Positions 18,363 through 27,157 of a DNA stretch of 64,000 nt are shown piece by piece; the first letter of the stretch is position 1; every line of letters starts with the position of its first letter. Location: contig JACKBQ010000002.1 in assembly GCA_020634455.1 (NCBI GenBank), positions 1,550,001 to 1,614,000 on the forward strand. Direction: 5' to 3'. Both the position numbers and the translations under genes were made by a program. The DNA is from Ardenticatenaceae bacterium (GTDB lineage Bacteria > Chloroflexota > Anaerolineae > Promineifilales > Promineifilaceae). The notes under the pieces are model-generated. The model ran no database searches. It worked only from the letters and a program-made list of their open reading frames with translations, and had not been told where the DNA came from.

Positions 18363-18782
18363 TCAATCAAAAATCTCCCGCTCCACCCGCCGCTTGCCCA
18401 AAGCCGCAATCAACCAATAACCACCCACAATAATCGCTGGCCCCAAAATAGCGGGCAGCACATTGTTTGTCCAATCAGCCAAATCCGGCAGACCCAGCCA
18501 CAAGCTCAGCACCACAAACAAGAAAACAGTCATGCCCAGGTACGCCAAAGCTGCCTGCTTCATGGTTGGCACGGGCATAATGCCCCCCAAAAACGAGCGA
18601 AGCGCAAAATAGCCTACAATCGAGCCCAGCAGCACCCACTGAATATCTCGCAGTTCGGCGTCTGGCTGGTCGAACACGTACAAACGCACCATCAAAATAA
18701 CACCCAGCGCCACCTGCGTTAAGCCCAACATAATCATGGCGCTTTGCCCCGCTACCTGCTGCGAACGTTCATCAAAATTCAT
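18363..18782 (-). CDS. Small membrane protein, partner of an HTH regulator
   Basis: 139 residues with four membrane segments (about 14-33, 45-63, 75-97, 108-130) and a charged C-terminal end (GKRRVEREIFD). The start ATG at 18780-18782 lies 1 bp after the stop of the regulator, with GGAGGA inside the regulator's last codons, so translation is coupled. Pairs of a YozG-like Cro/CI regulator and a multi-pass membrane protein are common in Gram-positive bacteria and Chloroflexota; the function is not established. No ACGGCCGT copy occurs from 18274 to 20649. Confidence 0.75.
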   Translation of the reverse strand: MNFDERSQQVAGQSAMIMLGLTQVALGVILMVRLYVFDQPDAELRDIQWVLLGSIVGYFALRSFLGGIMPVPTMKQAALAYLGMTVFLFVVLSLWLGLPDLADWTNNVLPAILGPAIIVGGYWLIAALGKRRVEREIFD

Positions 18783-18783
18783 C

Positions 18784-19005
18784 TCAATCCTCCGTCAACT
18801 CGGCAATCCAGAACAGTTCATCCAGACGCTTGCCCAGAACATGCGCCAGCATCAGGCACAGTTTGATTGTCGGGTTGTACTTGTCGCTTTCAATAAGGCC
18901 AATCGTCTGTCGGGTCACGCTCACCTGATCCGCCAGTTCTTGTTGGGTCAGGTCTGCTTCAATCCGGGCCAATCGCACCTTATTGCCTATCTGAATATCA
19001 CGCAT
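18784..19005 (-). CDS. Cro/CI-type HTH transcriptional regulator (YozG-like)
   Basis: 73 residues, almost entirely one HTH_XRE domain: KVRLARIEADLTQQELADQ (helices 1-2), VSVTRQTIGLIESDKYNPT (recognition helix and the following turn), then LMLAHVLGKRLDELFW. The ATG at 19003-19005 sits 6 nt after a -10 box, so the mRNA is probably leaderless; the longer frame to 19053 would start upstream of the promoter. The promoter carries two spaced copies of an 11-bp sequence, a likely auto-operator (see 19012-19052). It is co-translated with the membrane protein downstream. Confidence 0.85.
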   Translation of the reverse strand: MRDIQIGNKVRLARIEADLTQQELADQVSVTRQTIGLIESDKYNPTIKLCLMLAHVLGKRLDELFWIAELTED

Positions 19006-19011
19006 GGCCGC

Positions 19012-19052
19012 ATTGTAAAATATATATTGCATAATGTCAATTATATATTGCA
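19012..19052 (-). promoter_or_regulatory. Promoter and probable auto-operator of the HTH operon
   Basis: On the minus strand TTGACA (19035-19040) and TACAAT (19012-19017) are separated by exactly 17 bp. TATATATTGCA (plus-strand reading) occurs twice, at 19021-19031 and 19042-19052, a 21-bp period or two helical turns. One copy lies in the spacer and the other just upstream of the -35. This is the geometry expected for a dimeric repressor acting on its own promoter. The predicted start of transcription falls at or within 2 nt of the ATG. Confidence 0.75.
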
Positions 19053-19131
19053 TTCCTGTTGGGTTTTGGGGGATTCATGCTAGAATACAGTTCCTGTTCA
19101 AAAATAAATGTGTCAGTGAGGCGAAAAATTT

Positions 19132-19500
19132 ATGCCCAAAAATGCCTGCAATATTGATTCAATTCTCTTTGCTTTGGGATTGATAGTTTACCTTTTGCTT
19201 GGATTTCAAATTGTCCGTTATGGATGGATTGATAAAAAGCGAAACTTGGATTCAAAATCTTTGGTACTTTTCGGCTTAATGAGTTGGGCACTTCTTACTG
19301 TTTCCTGCTCATTGCTAGCACTTGGGTCCTATGGGTGGGATCAAGTTCAGTGCGCTCCATCAGAATTTGCAAATCCAATCTTTGTCGTTTTTTGCCCTAG
19401 CATTATTGCATTACTCTTTACACTTCTAACTATGTCCATTTTTTGGACACAAAGGATCCGCCTTAAAGCAAAAGGCTTTAGTAAGCGACATAACCCGTAA
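19132..19500 (+). CDS. Three-helix membrane protein, unknown
   Basis: 122 residues with hydrophobic segments near 11-30, 43-65 and 81-104, a basic end, and no recognisable family. GTGAGGCG lies upstream of the ATG. The base composition is richer in A+T than the flanking genes and the palindrome ACGGCCGT is missing, so the gene may be a recent arrival. TAGAAT at 19081-19086 in the divergent gap could be its -10 box. Confidence 0.55.
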   Translation: MPKNACNIDSILFALGLIVYLLLGFQIVRYGWIDKKRNLDSKSLVLFGLMSWALLTVSCSLLALGSYGWDQVQCAPSEFANPIFVVFCPSIIALLFTLLTMSIFWTQRIRLKAKGFSKRHNP

Positions 19501-19551
19501 AATAAACATTTCCTCTGGAGCAATCCAACCAAACCAAGTAAAATCCACTCC

Positions 19552-20892
19552 ATGAACACACAAGCAACTTTTCGCTGTTTCCGGGGCTGCCCCGGCAGCT
19601 ACTCCATTTACGATGTCATCTACACCTGCCCCACATGCGGCGGCCTGCTGGAGGTCCACCACGACCTGCAACCCCTGCGCCAGCGCAGCGCCGAGCAGTG
19701 GCAAACCTTGCTCGACCAGCGCGCGGGCAGCACCCAGTGGCCCTACGGCAGCGGCGTCTGGGCCATGAAAGAGTGGATCATCCCCGACCTGGCCGACGAC
19801 AACGTCGTCAGCATGTTTGAGGGGAACTCCAACTTGTTCTGGGCCGAGCGGCTGGGCCAGCAAATTGGCCTGCCTGACCTCTGGATCAAGCTGTGCGGCA
19901 ACAGCCACACCGGCAGCTTCAAAGATTTGGGCATGACCGTCCTCGTCAGCGTGGTGAAGCAGATGATGACCTTGCCCGATAATCCGGTGAAGGCTGTCGC
20001 CTGCGCCAGCACTGGCGACACCAGCGCAGCATTGGCAGCGTACGCAGCGGCAGCGGGCATCCCGTCCATCGTCTTTTTGCCACAGAACAAGGTGAGCGCC
20101 GCCCAACTCATCCAGCCCATTGCCAACGGGGCGCACGTTTTGGCCCTGGACACGGACTTTGACGGCTGCATGCGCATCGTCAAGGAGCTGACGAAGGACA
20201 ACAGCATCTACCTGGCCAACTCGATGAACAGCTTGCGCATCGAGGGGCAAAAGACGGTAGGGATCGAAATTGTGCGCCAGTTTGATTGGCAGGTGCCGGA
20301 TTGGATCATTCTGCCGGTGGGCAATCTGGGCAACATCAGCGCCACCTACAAAGGGCTCAAGCTGCTCTACGAACTGGACATCATTGACAAGATGCCCCGG
20401 CTGGTGGCGGCGCAGGCGGCCAAAGCCAACCCGTTCTACCAGAGCTACCTGAACGGCTTCGAGAGCAAAGTTTCGCTGGCGGCGCAGGACACGCAAGCCT
20501 CGGCCATCCGCATTGGCGACCCGGTGAGCTACGAGAAGGCGGTGCAGGCGATTCAGGCCACCAACGGCATCGTGGAGCAGGCGTCGGAGCACGAATTGGC
20601 GAATGCGGCCGCTTTGGCTGATCGCACTGGCATGTACAGTTGTCCGCATACGGCCGTTGCCCTCGCGGCCCTCTTCAAATTAAAAGAAAAAGGCATCATC
20701 CAAAAAGATGACCGCACCGTCGTCATCAGCACTGCCCACGGCCTCAAGTTCACTCAGTTCAAAGTGAAATACCACGAAGGCACCCTGCCCGAAGCCGAAA
20801 GCCAGTTTGCCAATCCGCCGGTTAACCTGCCTGCGGATGTGGAATTGGTGAAGGATACGATAGCGCGGCGGCTTGAGCAGAGTGAAAAGTGA
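19552..20892 (+). CDS. thrC: Threonine synthase
   Basis: 446 residues of the PLP fold-type II family. An N-terminal zinc-ribbon-like block (Cys9, Cys13, Cys26, Cys29) precedes EGNSNLFWAERLG and NSHTGSFKDLGM, where Lys124 is the PLP lysine. CASTGDTSAALAAYAAAAG is the phosphate-binding region, and PVGNLGNISATYKGLK matches the PxGNxGNxxA block. The enzyme converts O-phosphohomoserine to threonine. The ribosome site is weak. Codon use is more GC-rich than the preceding membrane gene. No other threonine-pathway gene is adjacent. Confidence 0.92.
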   Translation: MNTQATFRCFRGCPGSYSIYDVIYTCPTCGGLLEVHHDLQPLRQRSAEQWQTLLDQRAGSTQWPYGSGVWAMKEWIIPDLADDNVVSMFEGNSNLFWAERLGQQIGLPDLWIKLCGNSHTGSFKDLGMTVLVSVVKQMMTLPDNPVKAVACASTGDTSAALAAYAAAAGIPSIVFLPQNKVSAAQLIQPIANGAHVLALDTDFDGCMRIVKELTKDNSIYLANSMNSLRIEGQKTVGIEIVRQFDWQVPDWIILPVGNLGNISATYKGLKLLYELDIIDKMPRLVAAQAAKANPFYQSYLNGFESKVSLAAQDTQASAIRIGDPVSYEKAVQAIQATNGIVEQASEHELANAAALADRTGMYSCPHTAVALAALFKLKEKGIIQKDDRTVVISTAHGLKFTQFKVKYHEGTLPEAESQFANPPVNLPADVELVKDTIARRLEQSEK

Positions 20893-20950
20893 TAAGTGAA
20901 AAGTAAAAAGTAGACGCTCACTTTTCACTTATCACTTTTTACTTTTCACT
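20880..20950. repeat. Foldback repeat of AAGTGAAAAGT words
   Basis: Left words (GTGAAAAGTGATAAGTGAAA) are mirrored by right words (TTTTCACTTATCACTTTTTA), giving an imperfect hairpin of about 30 bp between thrC and the LLM oxidoreductase. The left arm begins inside the last codons of thrC. It could act as a terminator for thrC. Confidence 0.75.
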
Positions 20951-20965
20951 AAAAAAGGACCCCCC

Positions 20966-22030
20966 ATGACCAAACCATTCGAAATTGGCCTCTACTCCTT
21001 TGCCGAACTGACGCCTGACCCCAAAACGGGCGACCTGATCACGCCCGCCCAGCGGCTGGAAGAGCTGCTAGAAACCATCGAGCTGGCCGACCAGGTGGGG
21101 CTGGATGTATTTGGACTGGGGGAACATCATCGTCCTGATTTCGTTTCGTCTGCTCCGGCGGTGATTTTGGCCGCCGCCGCCGCCCGCACCAAAAATATTC
21201 GCCTGAGCAGCGCCGTCTCCGTGCTCAGCTCCGATGACCCGGTGCGGGTGTTTCAACAGTTTGCCACGCTAGATTTGCTGTCAAACGGCCGTTCCGAAAT
21301 CATGGCTGGTCGTGGCTCCTTCATCGAATCCTTCCCCCTCTTTGGCTACGATTTGCGCGACTACCACACGCTTTTTGCCGAAAAACTGGAGTTGCTGCTA
21401 AAAATTCGGGAAGATGTTGCCGTGAATTGGTCCGGCAAACACCGCGCCCCGCTGACCGGGCAAGGCGTCTACCCCCGTCCCGTGCAAAACCCATTACCGG
21501 TCTGGATAGCCGTTGGCGGTACGCCGGAATCCGTTGTGCGCACGGCCACGCTGGGGCTGCCGCTGGCGCTGGCCATCATTGGCGGCTACCCAGAGCAGTT
21601 TGTGCCCATGGCAGATTTGTACAATCGTGCCGTCGCTCAAGCAGGACACGACCGCAGCAAACTCAGCCTCAGCATCAACTCCCACGGCTTCATTGCTGAC
21701 GATGCCCAGGAAGCGCGAGATATTGCCTTCCCGCCCTTTGCCCAGGTGATGAACAAAATCGGCCGGGAGCGCGGCTGGCCGCCGATGAGCCGCCAGCAGT
21801 TCGACGCTTCCTGCACCTTACGCGGCGCTAACTTTGTGGGTAGTCCAGATGAGATTATCGAGAAGATTTTGTTTCAGCACGAGCTGTTCAACCACGACCG
21901 CTTTTTACTGCAAATGAGCGTGGGCACCATGCCCCACGACAAGATGATGCACGCGATTGAATTATTGGGGACTAAGGTAGCTCCGGTCGTTCGAGAGGAA
22001 ATCGGCCGTCGGCGGGCTACGGCCGTTTAA
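20966..22030 (+). CDS. LLM-class flavin-dependent oxidoreductase
   Basis: 354-residue luciferase-like TIM-barrel protein. It shows GLGEHHRPDFVSSAP near residue 50, AVSVLSSDDPVRVFQQFATLDLLSNGR and GRGSFIESFPLFGYDL, the substrate/FMN-binding loops of bacterial luciferase-like monooxygenases. VYPRPVQNPLPVWIAVGG is the common middle motif. The oxidised substrate is unknown; many relatives are annotated as F420- or FMN-dependent. AAAGGA precedes the ATG by a normal distance. The last codons run into an ACGGCCGT copy at 22019 (T-A-V end). Confidence 0.88.
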   Translation: MTKPFEIGLYSFAELTPDPKTGDLITPAQRLEELLETIELADQVGLDVFGLGEHHRPDFVSSAPAVILAAAAARTKNIRLSSAVSVLSSDDPVRVFQQFATLDLLSNGRSEIMAGRGSFIESFPLFGYDLRDYHTLFAEKLELLLKIREDVAVNWSGKHRAPLTGQGVYPRPVQNPLPVWIAVGGTPESVVRTATLGLPLALAIIGGYPEQFVPMADLYNRAVAQAGHDRSKLSLSINSHGFIADDAQEARDIAFPPFAQVMNKIGRERGWPPMSRQQFDASCTLRGANFVGSPDEIIEKILFQHELFNHDRFLLQMSVGTMPHDKMMHAIELLGTKVAPVVREEIGRRRATAV

Positions 22031-22061
22031 ACTGATGAGCTATTCGCTGTTCGTCGGGCTC

Positions 22062-24578
22062 TCAACTGGCTAACTCACCCACATCTTGCTTGGCCAAGGG
22101 CAGCAGCACATGGAAAGTCGTACCAGGGCAGTTTGCCTCGTCATGGCCAGCACTCTCTAGCCAGATTTTGCCCCCATGCGCCTCCACAATCCCCCGCGTG
22201 ATGGCCAAGCCCAAGCCAGGGCCACCCCCCTTAAACTTTGTCTTGGCTGAGGAATGCAAGGACACTTCCCCAGTTTGGTAAAACTTTGAGAAGATAAGTT
22301 CGTGCATTTCTGGGTCTATGCCAATGCCGCTGTCGCGCACTAAAATTTCTACTTTATCTGCCTGTGAGCGCTGCCCATTGGCATAGTGAACCACGCCAGA
22401 AATATGAATGATCCCTCCGTCTGGCGTGTATTTGATGGCGTTGACCAGCAAATGGTAAAAAACTTTTTCCAACGCATCCGGATCGGCTTCGATTGTGGGT
22501 AAGTTATCTATGTTGGCTATCTTTAACGTTAACTGCCGCTGCATAAGCGAATCGGCAAAGCTATCCGCTAAACGGCCGAATAATTGAGAAAGTGACATCA
22601 TTTTCGGGTAAAGCTGAAGGGCGCGGTTATCAATCTTGGCCACTTCTAACATGCTGCTCACCACTTCTGCCAGCCGCATGGCCCCGGATTGAATTCCCGC
22701 TGCCAGCTTTTCGATTTGCTCATCCTGCTGGACGCTGTTTTGCTGAAACAACATCTGGCTGTAACCGCGCAAAATGGTCAGCGGCGTGCGCAATTCATGC
22801 GAGGCAATGGCAATGAAGTCTGATTTGGCCCGATCGAGCTGCTCTAGCCGGGCGTACGCTTCTTGAATGGCCTGGGTGCGCTGGGCCACTTCGTACTCTA
22901 GCTGTTGTGAAAAGCGGGTGGTTTTATCGAAGCGACGGGCATTTTCCAGCCCAACGGCCGCTTGCGCAGCAAAGGTGGTTGCTAAATCTATCATTTCCTG
23001 GGTAAACGGGGCTGTGGTCTCGCGGGTAAGCGAGAGCATCCCCACCACTTCGGTGCCATGCAGCAGGGGCACCCCCAACCAGGCGCGGGCTAATGGCAAT
23101 GTTTCAATTTGCTGCCAATCTGGCCATTGCAGCACATCGGGGATGAACAACGGCCGTTTCGTCTGGTAAATTTCTTTGAAAATACTCTCATTCTCTAGCG
23201 AAATGCGAATTTGGCTCGGTTGGACAGCCTCTGGAAAACCACGCGCCGCCACCAGCTCCAGCTGCTCCCCATTGCGAATAAAAACGGAGCCTCGATCGTA
23301 AGCCACCAACTCGGCAAGCTGGCCCAAAATCAGCTCCAGCACTTCATTCCATTCCAGTGTGCCGGTCAGCGCCCGACCCATTTTGTGCATGGTTTCTGCC
23401 AGGCTGCGGGCCGACCGCTCGCCCTGGTACAGCGAAGCGTTGTCTATGGCAATGGCAGCCTGATCGGCCAGGGATTGCAAAAAAGGAATATCTTCATGGT
23501 GGAAAGCGGCCGTTTCATCACTTTGCAGGCTCAAAACCCCAATCAGCCGACGGCCAGCCCGCAGCGGCAAATCCAGCTCCGACCGGGTTTGCGAAACCAA
23601 ATCGTGGGGAATGTAGCGGCTGTCTTGCAGCACGTCGTTGATGAGAAGATGACGGCCGTTTCCAGCTACCCAACCCACCAAGCCTTCACGCCCTACCCGA
23701 ATGCGCATTTGTGACCGTTTGTGGCCCGTAACGTTTCCCCCAACCCCAGCCTGCCGCACCAGATACCCCTCAGCTTGCGGGTCGAGTAAATAAATGGCAA
23801 CGTAGTACAAACCATATTGCGCCATTATCAGTTCCGCCACCGTTTGCAAAAGCGTATCCAAATCTAAAATGGCCGTGATATGCTGCCCCAACGACATGCT
23901 GGTTTCCATTTGCCGCGCCCGACGCTGAAGCTGTGCCCGACGTTGGCCATCTTCCCAGCGCAGCAATTCATACCGCACCACCGATTGACGGCGCGTGTAA
24001 AACACAATGAGCGACAACCCCAGGCTAAGGATGAGTAAAATGCCATAGTAAATAAGCGAAGGGGAAACAGGCCAGCGGTAAACAACCAGCAGCCAACCCA
24101 ACACCGTGCCGCCCAATACCACACCCAACCAACGCAGCGAAAGCAAAAATACCGAAATACCAACCAGCAAAAAGGTGATGATACCGGTCTGGCGGGGTTC
24201 CATAGAAATGGAGAGATGGATTAAAACGCTGCAAACAGAGACGGCGGCAATGCCAGCGCCCATCGGCTGGGCCCAGTGAGCGGGCAACCCCCAGGTGCGC
24301 ACCAGGCCGTACAACAGTAACAGCAATACGGCCGTTCCCCCCACCAACGGCACAACTGTGGGAATAATCTCCGGCGGCAAGAAAACGCCATACGCTACCG
24401 CCAAAAAAAAGTGGAATAGGGCAAATCCTAACGTAACAGGGGGCAAGCTAGAACGCGCCACATCATTAAATGCGGCCGTCAACGGCGGCAGCAATGTGCC
24501 AGCCGCCGTAACCTCCGGGGTCGGTGGGGCTGAGGTCTTGACAACAGTTTCCAGGGGTAGCGCGCTTGTTTTGGCCAT
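22062..24578 (-). CDS. Membrane-bound GAF sensor histidine kinase
   Basis: About 838 residues from the chosen ATG. Six hydrophobic helices span residues 48-195, then GAF domain 1 (about 235-385), GAF domain 2 (about 400-550), a coiled coil, HisKA with the phospho-acceptor His594 (ASHELRTPLT), and HATPase_c with an N box (LLVNAIKYTPDGG), G1 (DSGIGID) and G2 (GGGPGLGLAI). It phosphorylates a response regulator in answer to a cue sensed by the GAF or membrane domains; neither cue nor partner is visible. An outer start at 24737 would overlap the divergent GNAT gene's ribosome site and add 53 unsupported residues. Confidence 0.88.
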   Translation of the reverse strand: MAKTSALPLETVVKTSAPPTPEVTAAGTLLPPLTAAFNDVARSSLPPVTLGFALFHFFLAVAYGVFLPPEIIPTVVPLVGGTAVLLLLLYGLVRTWGLPAHWAQPMGAGIAAVSVCSVLIHLSISMEPRQTGIITFLLVGISVFLLSLRWLGVVLGGTVLGWLLVVYRWPVSPSLIYYGILLILSLGLSLIVFYTRRQSVVRYELLRWEDGQRRAQLQRRARQMETSMSLGQHITAILDLDTLLQTVAELIMAQYGLYYVAIYLLDPQAEGYLVRQAGVGGNVTGHKRSQMRIRVGREGLVGWVAGNGRHLLINDVLQDSRYIPHDLVSQTRSELDLPLRAGRRLIGVLSLQSDETAAFHHEDIPFLQSLADQAAIAIDNASLYQGERSARSLAETMHKMGRALTGTLEWNEVLELILGQLAELVAYDRGSVFIRNGEQLELVAARGFPEAVQPSQIRISLENESIFKEIYQTKRPLFIPDVLQWPDWQQIETLPLARAWLGVPLLHGTEVVGMLSLTRETTAPFTQEMIDLATTFAAQAAVGLENARRFDKTTRFSQQLEYEVAQRTQAIQEAYARLEQLDRAKSDFIAIASHELRTPLTILRGYSQMLFQQNSVQQDEQIEKLAAGIQSGAMRLAEVVSSMLEVAKIDNRALQLYPKMMSLSQLFGRLADSFADSLMQRQLTLKIANIDNLPTIEADPDALEKVFYHLLVNAIKYTPDGGIIHISGVVHYANGQRSQADKVEILVRDSGIGIDPEMHELIFSKFYQTGEVSLHSSAKTKFKGGGPGLGLAITRGIVEAHGGKIWLESAGHDEANCPGTTFHVLLPLAKQDVGELAS

Positions 24579-24727
24579 AAAGTGGGAACTCTTTGTCCTC
24601 AAATAGACAAAGCGTATGATTGTAGACTTAACAATACGCTTTCTATGGCTACAATAATTGATGATATTCGCCACTTTTGGGTGAAAATTGTGTGAAAATT
24701 GGCCAAACGCATGACAGGAGGTGCCCA

Positions 24728-25795
24728 ATGTCTGCATTGCAAATTGATTTGAAGGATGTTGAGATACGGCCGTTCCACCCCCAGGACGCCGCCCAACATC
24801 ACGCCATCGTCAGCCATCCGCAGGTCGCGGAAATGTTGATGCAGGTGCCCAGCATGGAACTTGTAGAAACAGAGACATGGGCCAAACAGGCCAAGCCAGG
24901 TAGCCACAGATTGGTCGCAGTGCAAAACGGCCGTTTGCTCGGCTCCATTAACCTCAGCCACAATTTGCGCCCACGTATGCAGCACAGCGGCAGCCTGGGC
25001 ATGATGGTGCATCCAGTAGCGCAAGGGCAAGGCGTGGGCAGCAAATTGATGGCCGCCGTACTCGATTTAACCGACAACTGGCTTAACCTGAGCCGCGTCG
25101 ATCTAGAAGTGTACTCTCACAACCAACCCGCCATCCAGCTGTACAAAAAGTTTGGGTTTGAGGTTGAGGGGACAAAGCGCAAGATGGTTTTTGGCAACGG
25201 CCGTTTCTTCGATGGGTACGTGATGGCAAGACTGCACGGCAATCCTCCCGGCCTCATCCAACCGCTCCCGCCCTTTACGCCACCCCCGCTGGCCGATTTT
25301 TCACCGCAGGATGTCATCATCCGCACGCCGCGCACCAGCGACGCGGACGACATGTACACCTGCTTCCGGCACCCGCTGGTGGCCCGCACCACGCTGCAAC
25401 TAACCAGCCAGGAGTTTGGTATTACCCAGACGCGGCTGGAAACGGTGAACAAGAAACTGCATCGTTTTGTGGCGGAGGTAAACGGCCGTGTCGTCGGCGT
25501 AAGCACGATATTCCAACCCGAAAACCCACGCGCCGCCCACACCGCCAGCCTGGGCATGATGGTGCATCCGGCGTACTGGGGCAAGGGCATTGGCGGTCAG
25601 CTCATGGCAAAATTGGTTGATCTGGCCGACAACTGGCTCAACATCACGCGCATTGAGCTGGAAGTGAATACAGACAATCCCGCCGGGGTGCGCCTTTATC
25701 ATAAATTTGGTTTTGAAATTGAGGGGACGAAGCGATGGCACGCTTTTGGAGACGGCCGTTTGGCAGACAGTCACTTTATGGCGCGGATTCGGTGA
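24728..25795 (+). CDS. Tandem GNAT-domain N-acetyltransferase
   Basis: 355 residues consisting of two clearly duplicated GNAT domains (about 1-170 and 190-355). Each carries the acetyl-CoA-binding block: SLGMMVHPVAQGQGVGSKLM in domain 1 and SLGMMVHPAYWGKGIGGQLM in domain 2. Each continues with LADNWLN/LTDNWLN and LYKKFGFEVEGTKR/LYHKFGFEIEGTKR, so the duplication is within the family of RimJ/YhhY-like enzymes. Substrates are unknown. GGAGGTG just upstream fixes the ATG at 24728. Confidence 0.9.
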   Translation: MSALQIDLKDVEIRPFHPQDAAQHHAIVSHPQVAEMLMQVPSMELVETETWAKQAKPGSHRLVAVQNGRLLGSINLSHNLRPRMQHSGSLGMMVHPVAQGQGVGSKLMAAVLDLTDNWLNLSRVDLEVYSHNQPAIQLYKKFGFEVEGTKRKMVFGNGRFFDGYVMARLHGNPPGLIQPLPPFTPPPLADFSPQDVIIRTPRTSDADDMYTCFRHPLVARTTLQLTSQEFGITQTRLETVNKKLHRFVAEVNGRVVGVSTIFQPENPRAAHTASLGMMVHPAYWGKGIGGQLMAKLVDLADNWLNITRIELEVNTDNPAGVRLYHKFGFEIEGTKRWHAFGDGRLADSHFMARIR

Positions 25796-25811
25796 GCCGC
25801 TCCAAAACAAA

Positions 25812-25862
25812 ATGCTGCGGAATGAAGAACCTCATGCAGCCTGCAAAGATTCTTCATTCCGT
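25812..25862. terminator. Bidirectional hairpin between convergent genes
   Basis: CGGAATGAAGAA and TTCTTCATTCCG are perfect 12-bp arms around a 20-nt loop, placed between the stop of the GNAT gene and the stop of the opposing inositol-phosphate synthase gene. No long U-tract follows, but the position fits termination of both transcripts. Confidence 0.65.
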
Positions 25863-25880
25863 TCAGCCTAATCAACTGAA

Positions 25881-26963
25881 TTATAAATCGCCAGCGATGT
25901 AAGCTTCCGTCAGTTTACGCGCTTCGTCGTCGGTGAACTGTTCCGGTGGCGTCTTCATGAAGTACGACGATGGCGCAATCAGCGGCCCGCCAATGTTGCG
26001 GTCCAGGGCCAGCTTGGCACAGCGCACCGCGTCAATCATCACGCCCGCAGAGTTGGGCGAATCCCACACTTCCAGCTTGAGCTCCAGATTGAGCGGCACG
26101 TTGCCAAAAGCGCGGCCTTCCATGCGGATGTGGCACCATTTGCGGTCGGTGAGCCAGGGTACGTAGTCGCTGGGGCCAACATGCACATTTTCTGCGCCCA
26201 AATCATAGGGCAGCTGGCTGGTCACGGCTCCGGTCTTGGAAATTTTCTTGGATTCCAGCCGCTCCCGCTCCAGCATGTTATAAAAGTCCATGTTGCCGCC
26301 AAAGTTCAGCTGGTAGGTGCGGTCCAGATGAATGCCGCGATCTTTAAACAGGTTCGTCAACACGCGGTGGGTGATGGTAGCCCCCACCTGGCTCTTGATA
26401 TCGTCGCCGACGATGGGCAGACCACGTTCGGCAAACCGCTTGCTCCAATATTCAGAGCTGGCAATGAAGACCGGGATGCCGTTGACAAAAGCACAGCCAG
26501 CTTCCAAAGCCTGCTCCACATACCATTTGGTCGCCATCTCAGAGCCAACCGGCATGAAGTTAACAATCACGTCGGTCTTGGTGTCCTTGAGGATTTTGAC
26601 GATGTTGTCTGTGGGGCCAGGCGCTTTTTTAACTTTGGTGGACACATATTTGCCCAGGCCATCGTGGGTCATACCGCGCGAGACGGGCACATTGAGGTGG
26701 GGCACATCGGCAAATTTAATGGTGTTGTTCGGCTCAGCCCAGATGGCTTCGCTGAGGTCTTTGCCAACTTTGCCTTCAACCACATCAAATGCGGCCGAAA
26801 ATTCAATGTCGCGCACGTGGTAACCGCCGACGGTGGCGTGCATCAGGCCGGGGATTTCGGCGTCGTCGGCCGCATTTTTGTAATATTGTACGCCCTGCAC
26901 CAGGGAGTTGGCACAGTTGCCCACACCAATGATGGCCACGCGCACTTTTTTTCTTTCAGACAT
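25881..26963 (-). CDS. ino1: Inositol-3-phosphate synthase
   Basis: 360 residues of the actinobacterial/archaeal-size class. It shows the NAD-binding IIGVGNCANS (11-20), VNFMPVGSE, VNGIPVFIAS, GDDIKSQVGATITHR with the active-site Lys, QLNFGGNMDFYNM, and the C-terminal LKLEVWDSPNSAGVMIDAVR, then CAKLALD. It isomerises glucose-6-phosphate to 1L-myo-inositol 1-phosphate for inositol lipids or compatible solutes. AGGAGAAACT precedes the ATG. No ACGGCCGT occurs inside this gene, unlike most neighbours of its size. Confidence 0.95.
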   Translation of the reverse strand: MSERKKVRVAIIGVGNCANSLVQGVQYYKNAADDAEIPGLMHATVGGYHVRDIEFSAAFDVVEGKVGKDLSEAIWAEPNNTIKFADVPHLNVPVSRGMTHDGLGKYVSTKVKKAPGPTDNIVKILKDTKTDVIVNFMPVGSEMATKWYVEQALEAGCAFVNGIPVFIASSEYWSKRFAERGLPIVGDDIKSQVGATITHRVLTNLFKDRGIHLDRTYQLNFGGNMDFYNMLERERLESKKISKTGAVTSQLPYDLGAENVHVGPSDYVPWLTDRKWCHIRMEGRAFGNVPLNLELKLEVWDSPNSAGVMIDAVRCAKLALDRNIGGPLIAPSSYFMKTPPEQFTDDEARKLTEAYIAGDL

Positions 26964-27033
26964 AGTTTCTCCTAATTATTACAAGGTATTTTTGATACAC
27001 CTTCTTTGCACTTTTAAACCTGACTAGAAACAG

Positions 27034-27101
27034 TGTCATACCCGCGAAGGCGGATATCCATCTTGATTACCACAATGGATTCCCGCCTGCGCGGGAATGA
27101 C
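27034..27101. repeat. Foldback repeat with CCCGCG.A.GCGG arms
   Basis: GTCATACCCGCGAAGGCGG followed by ATCCA (27034-27060) is mirrored by TGGATTCCCGCCTGCGCGGG and AATGAC (27076-27101). This is the widespread bacterial intergenic palindrome type seen in many phyla. It sits in the gap before the minus-strand inositol-phosphate synthase promoter region. I see no gene in 26964-27157. Confidence 0.75.
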
Positions 27102-27157
27102 AAACAAAAGAACAAAGATGGCATTTTTATATTTCCAGCGGGCGATTATACATCAAA

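Noticed and set aside
18363..19005. Toxin-antitoxin pair reading of the HTH regulator and its partner
   Set aside because: The partner is a four-helix membrane protein unlike known toxins; a regulator plus membrane-protein pair fits better.
19426..20649. 407-codon open frame opposite thrC
   Set aside because: It is antisense to a well-supported threonine synthase; composition is His/Val/Gln/Arg-rich as expected for a shadow of GC-rich code.
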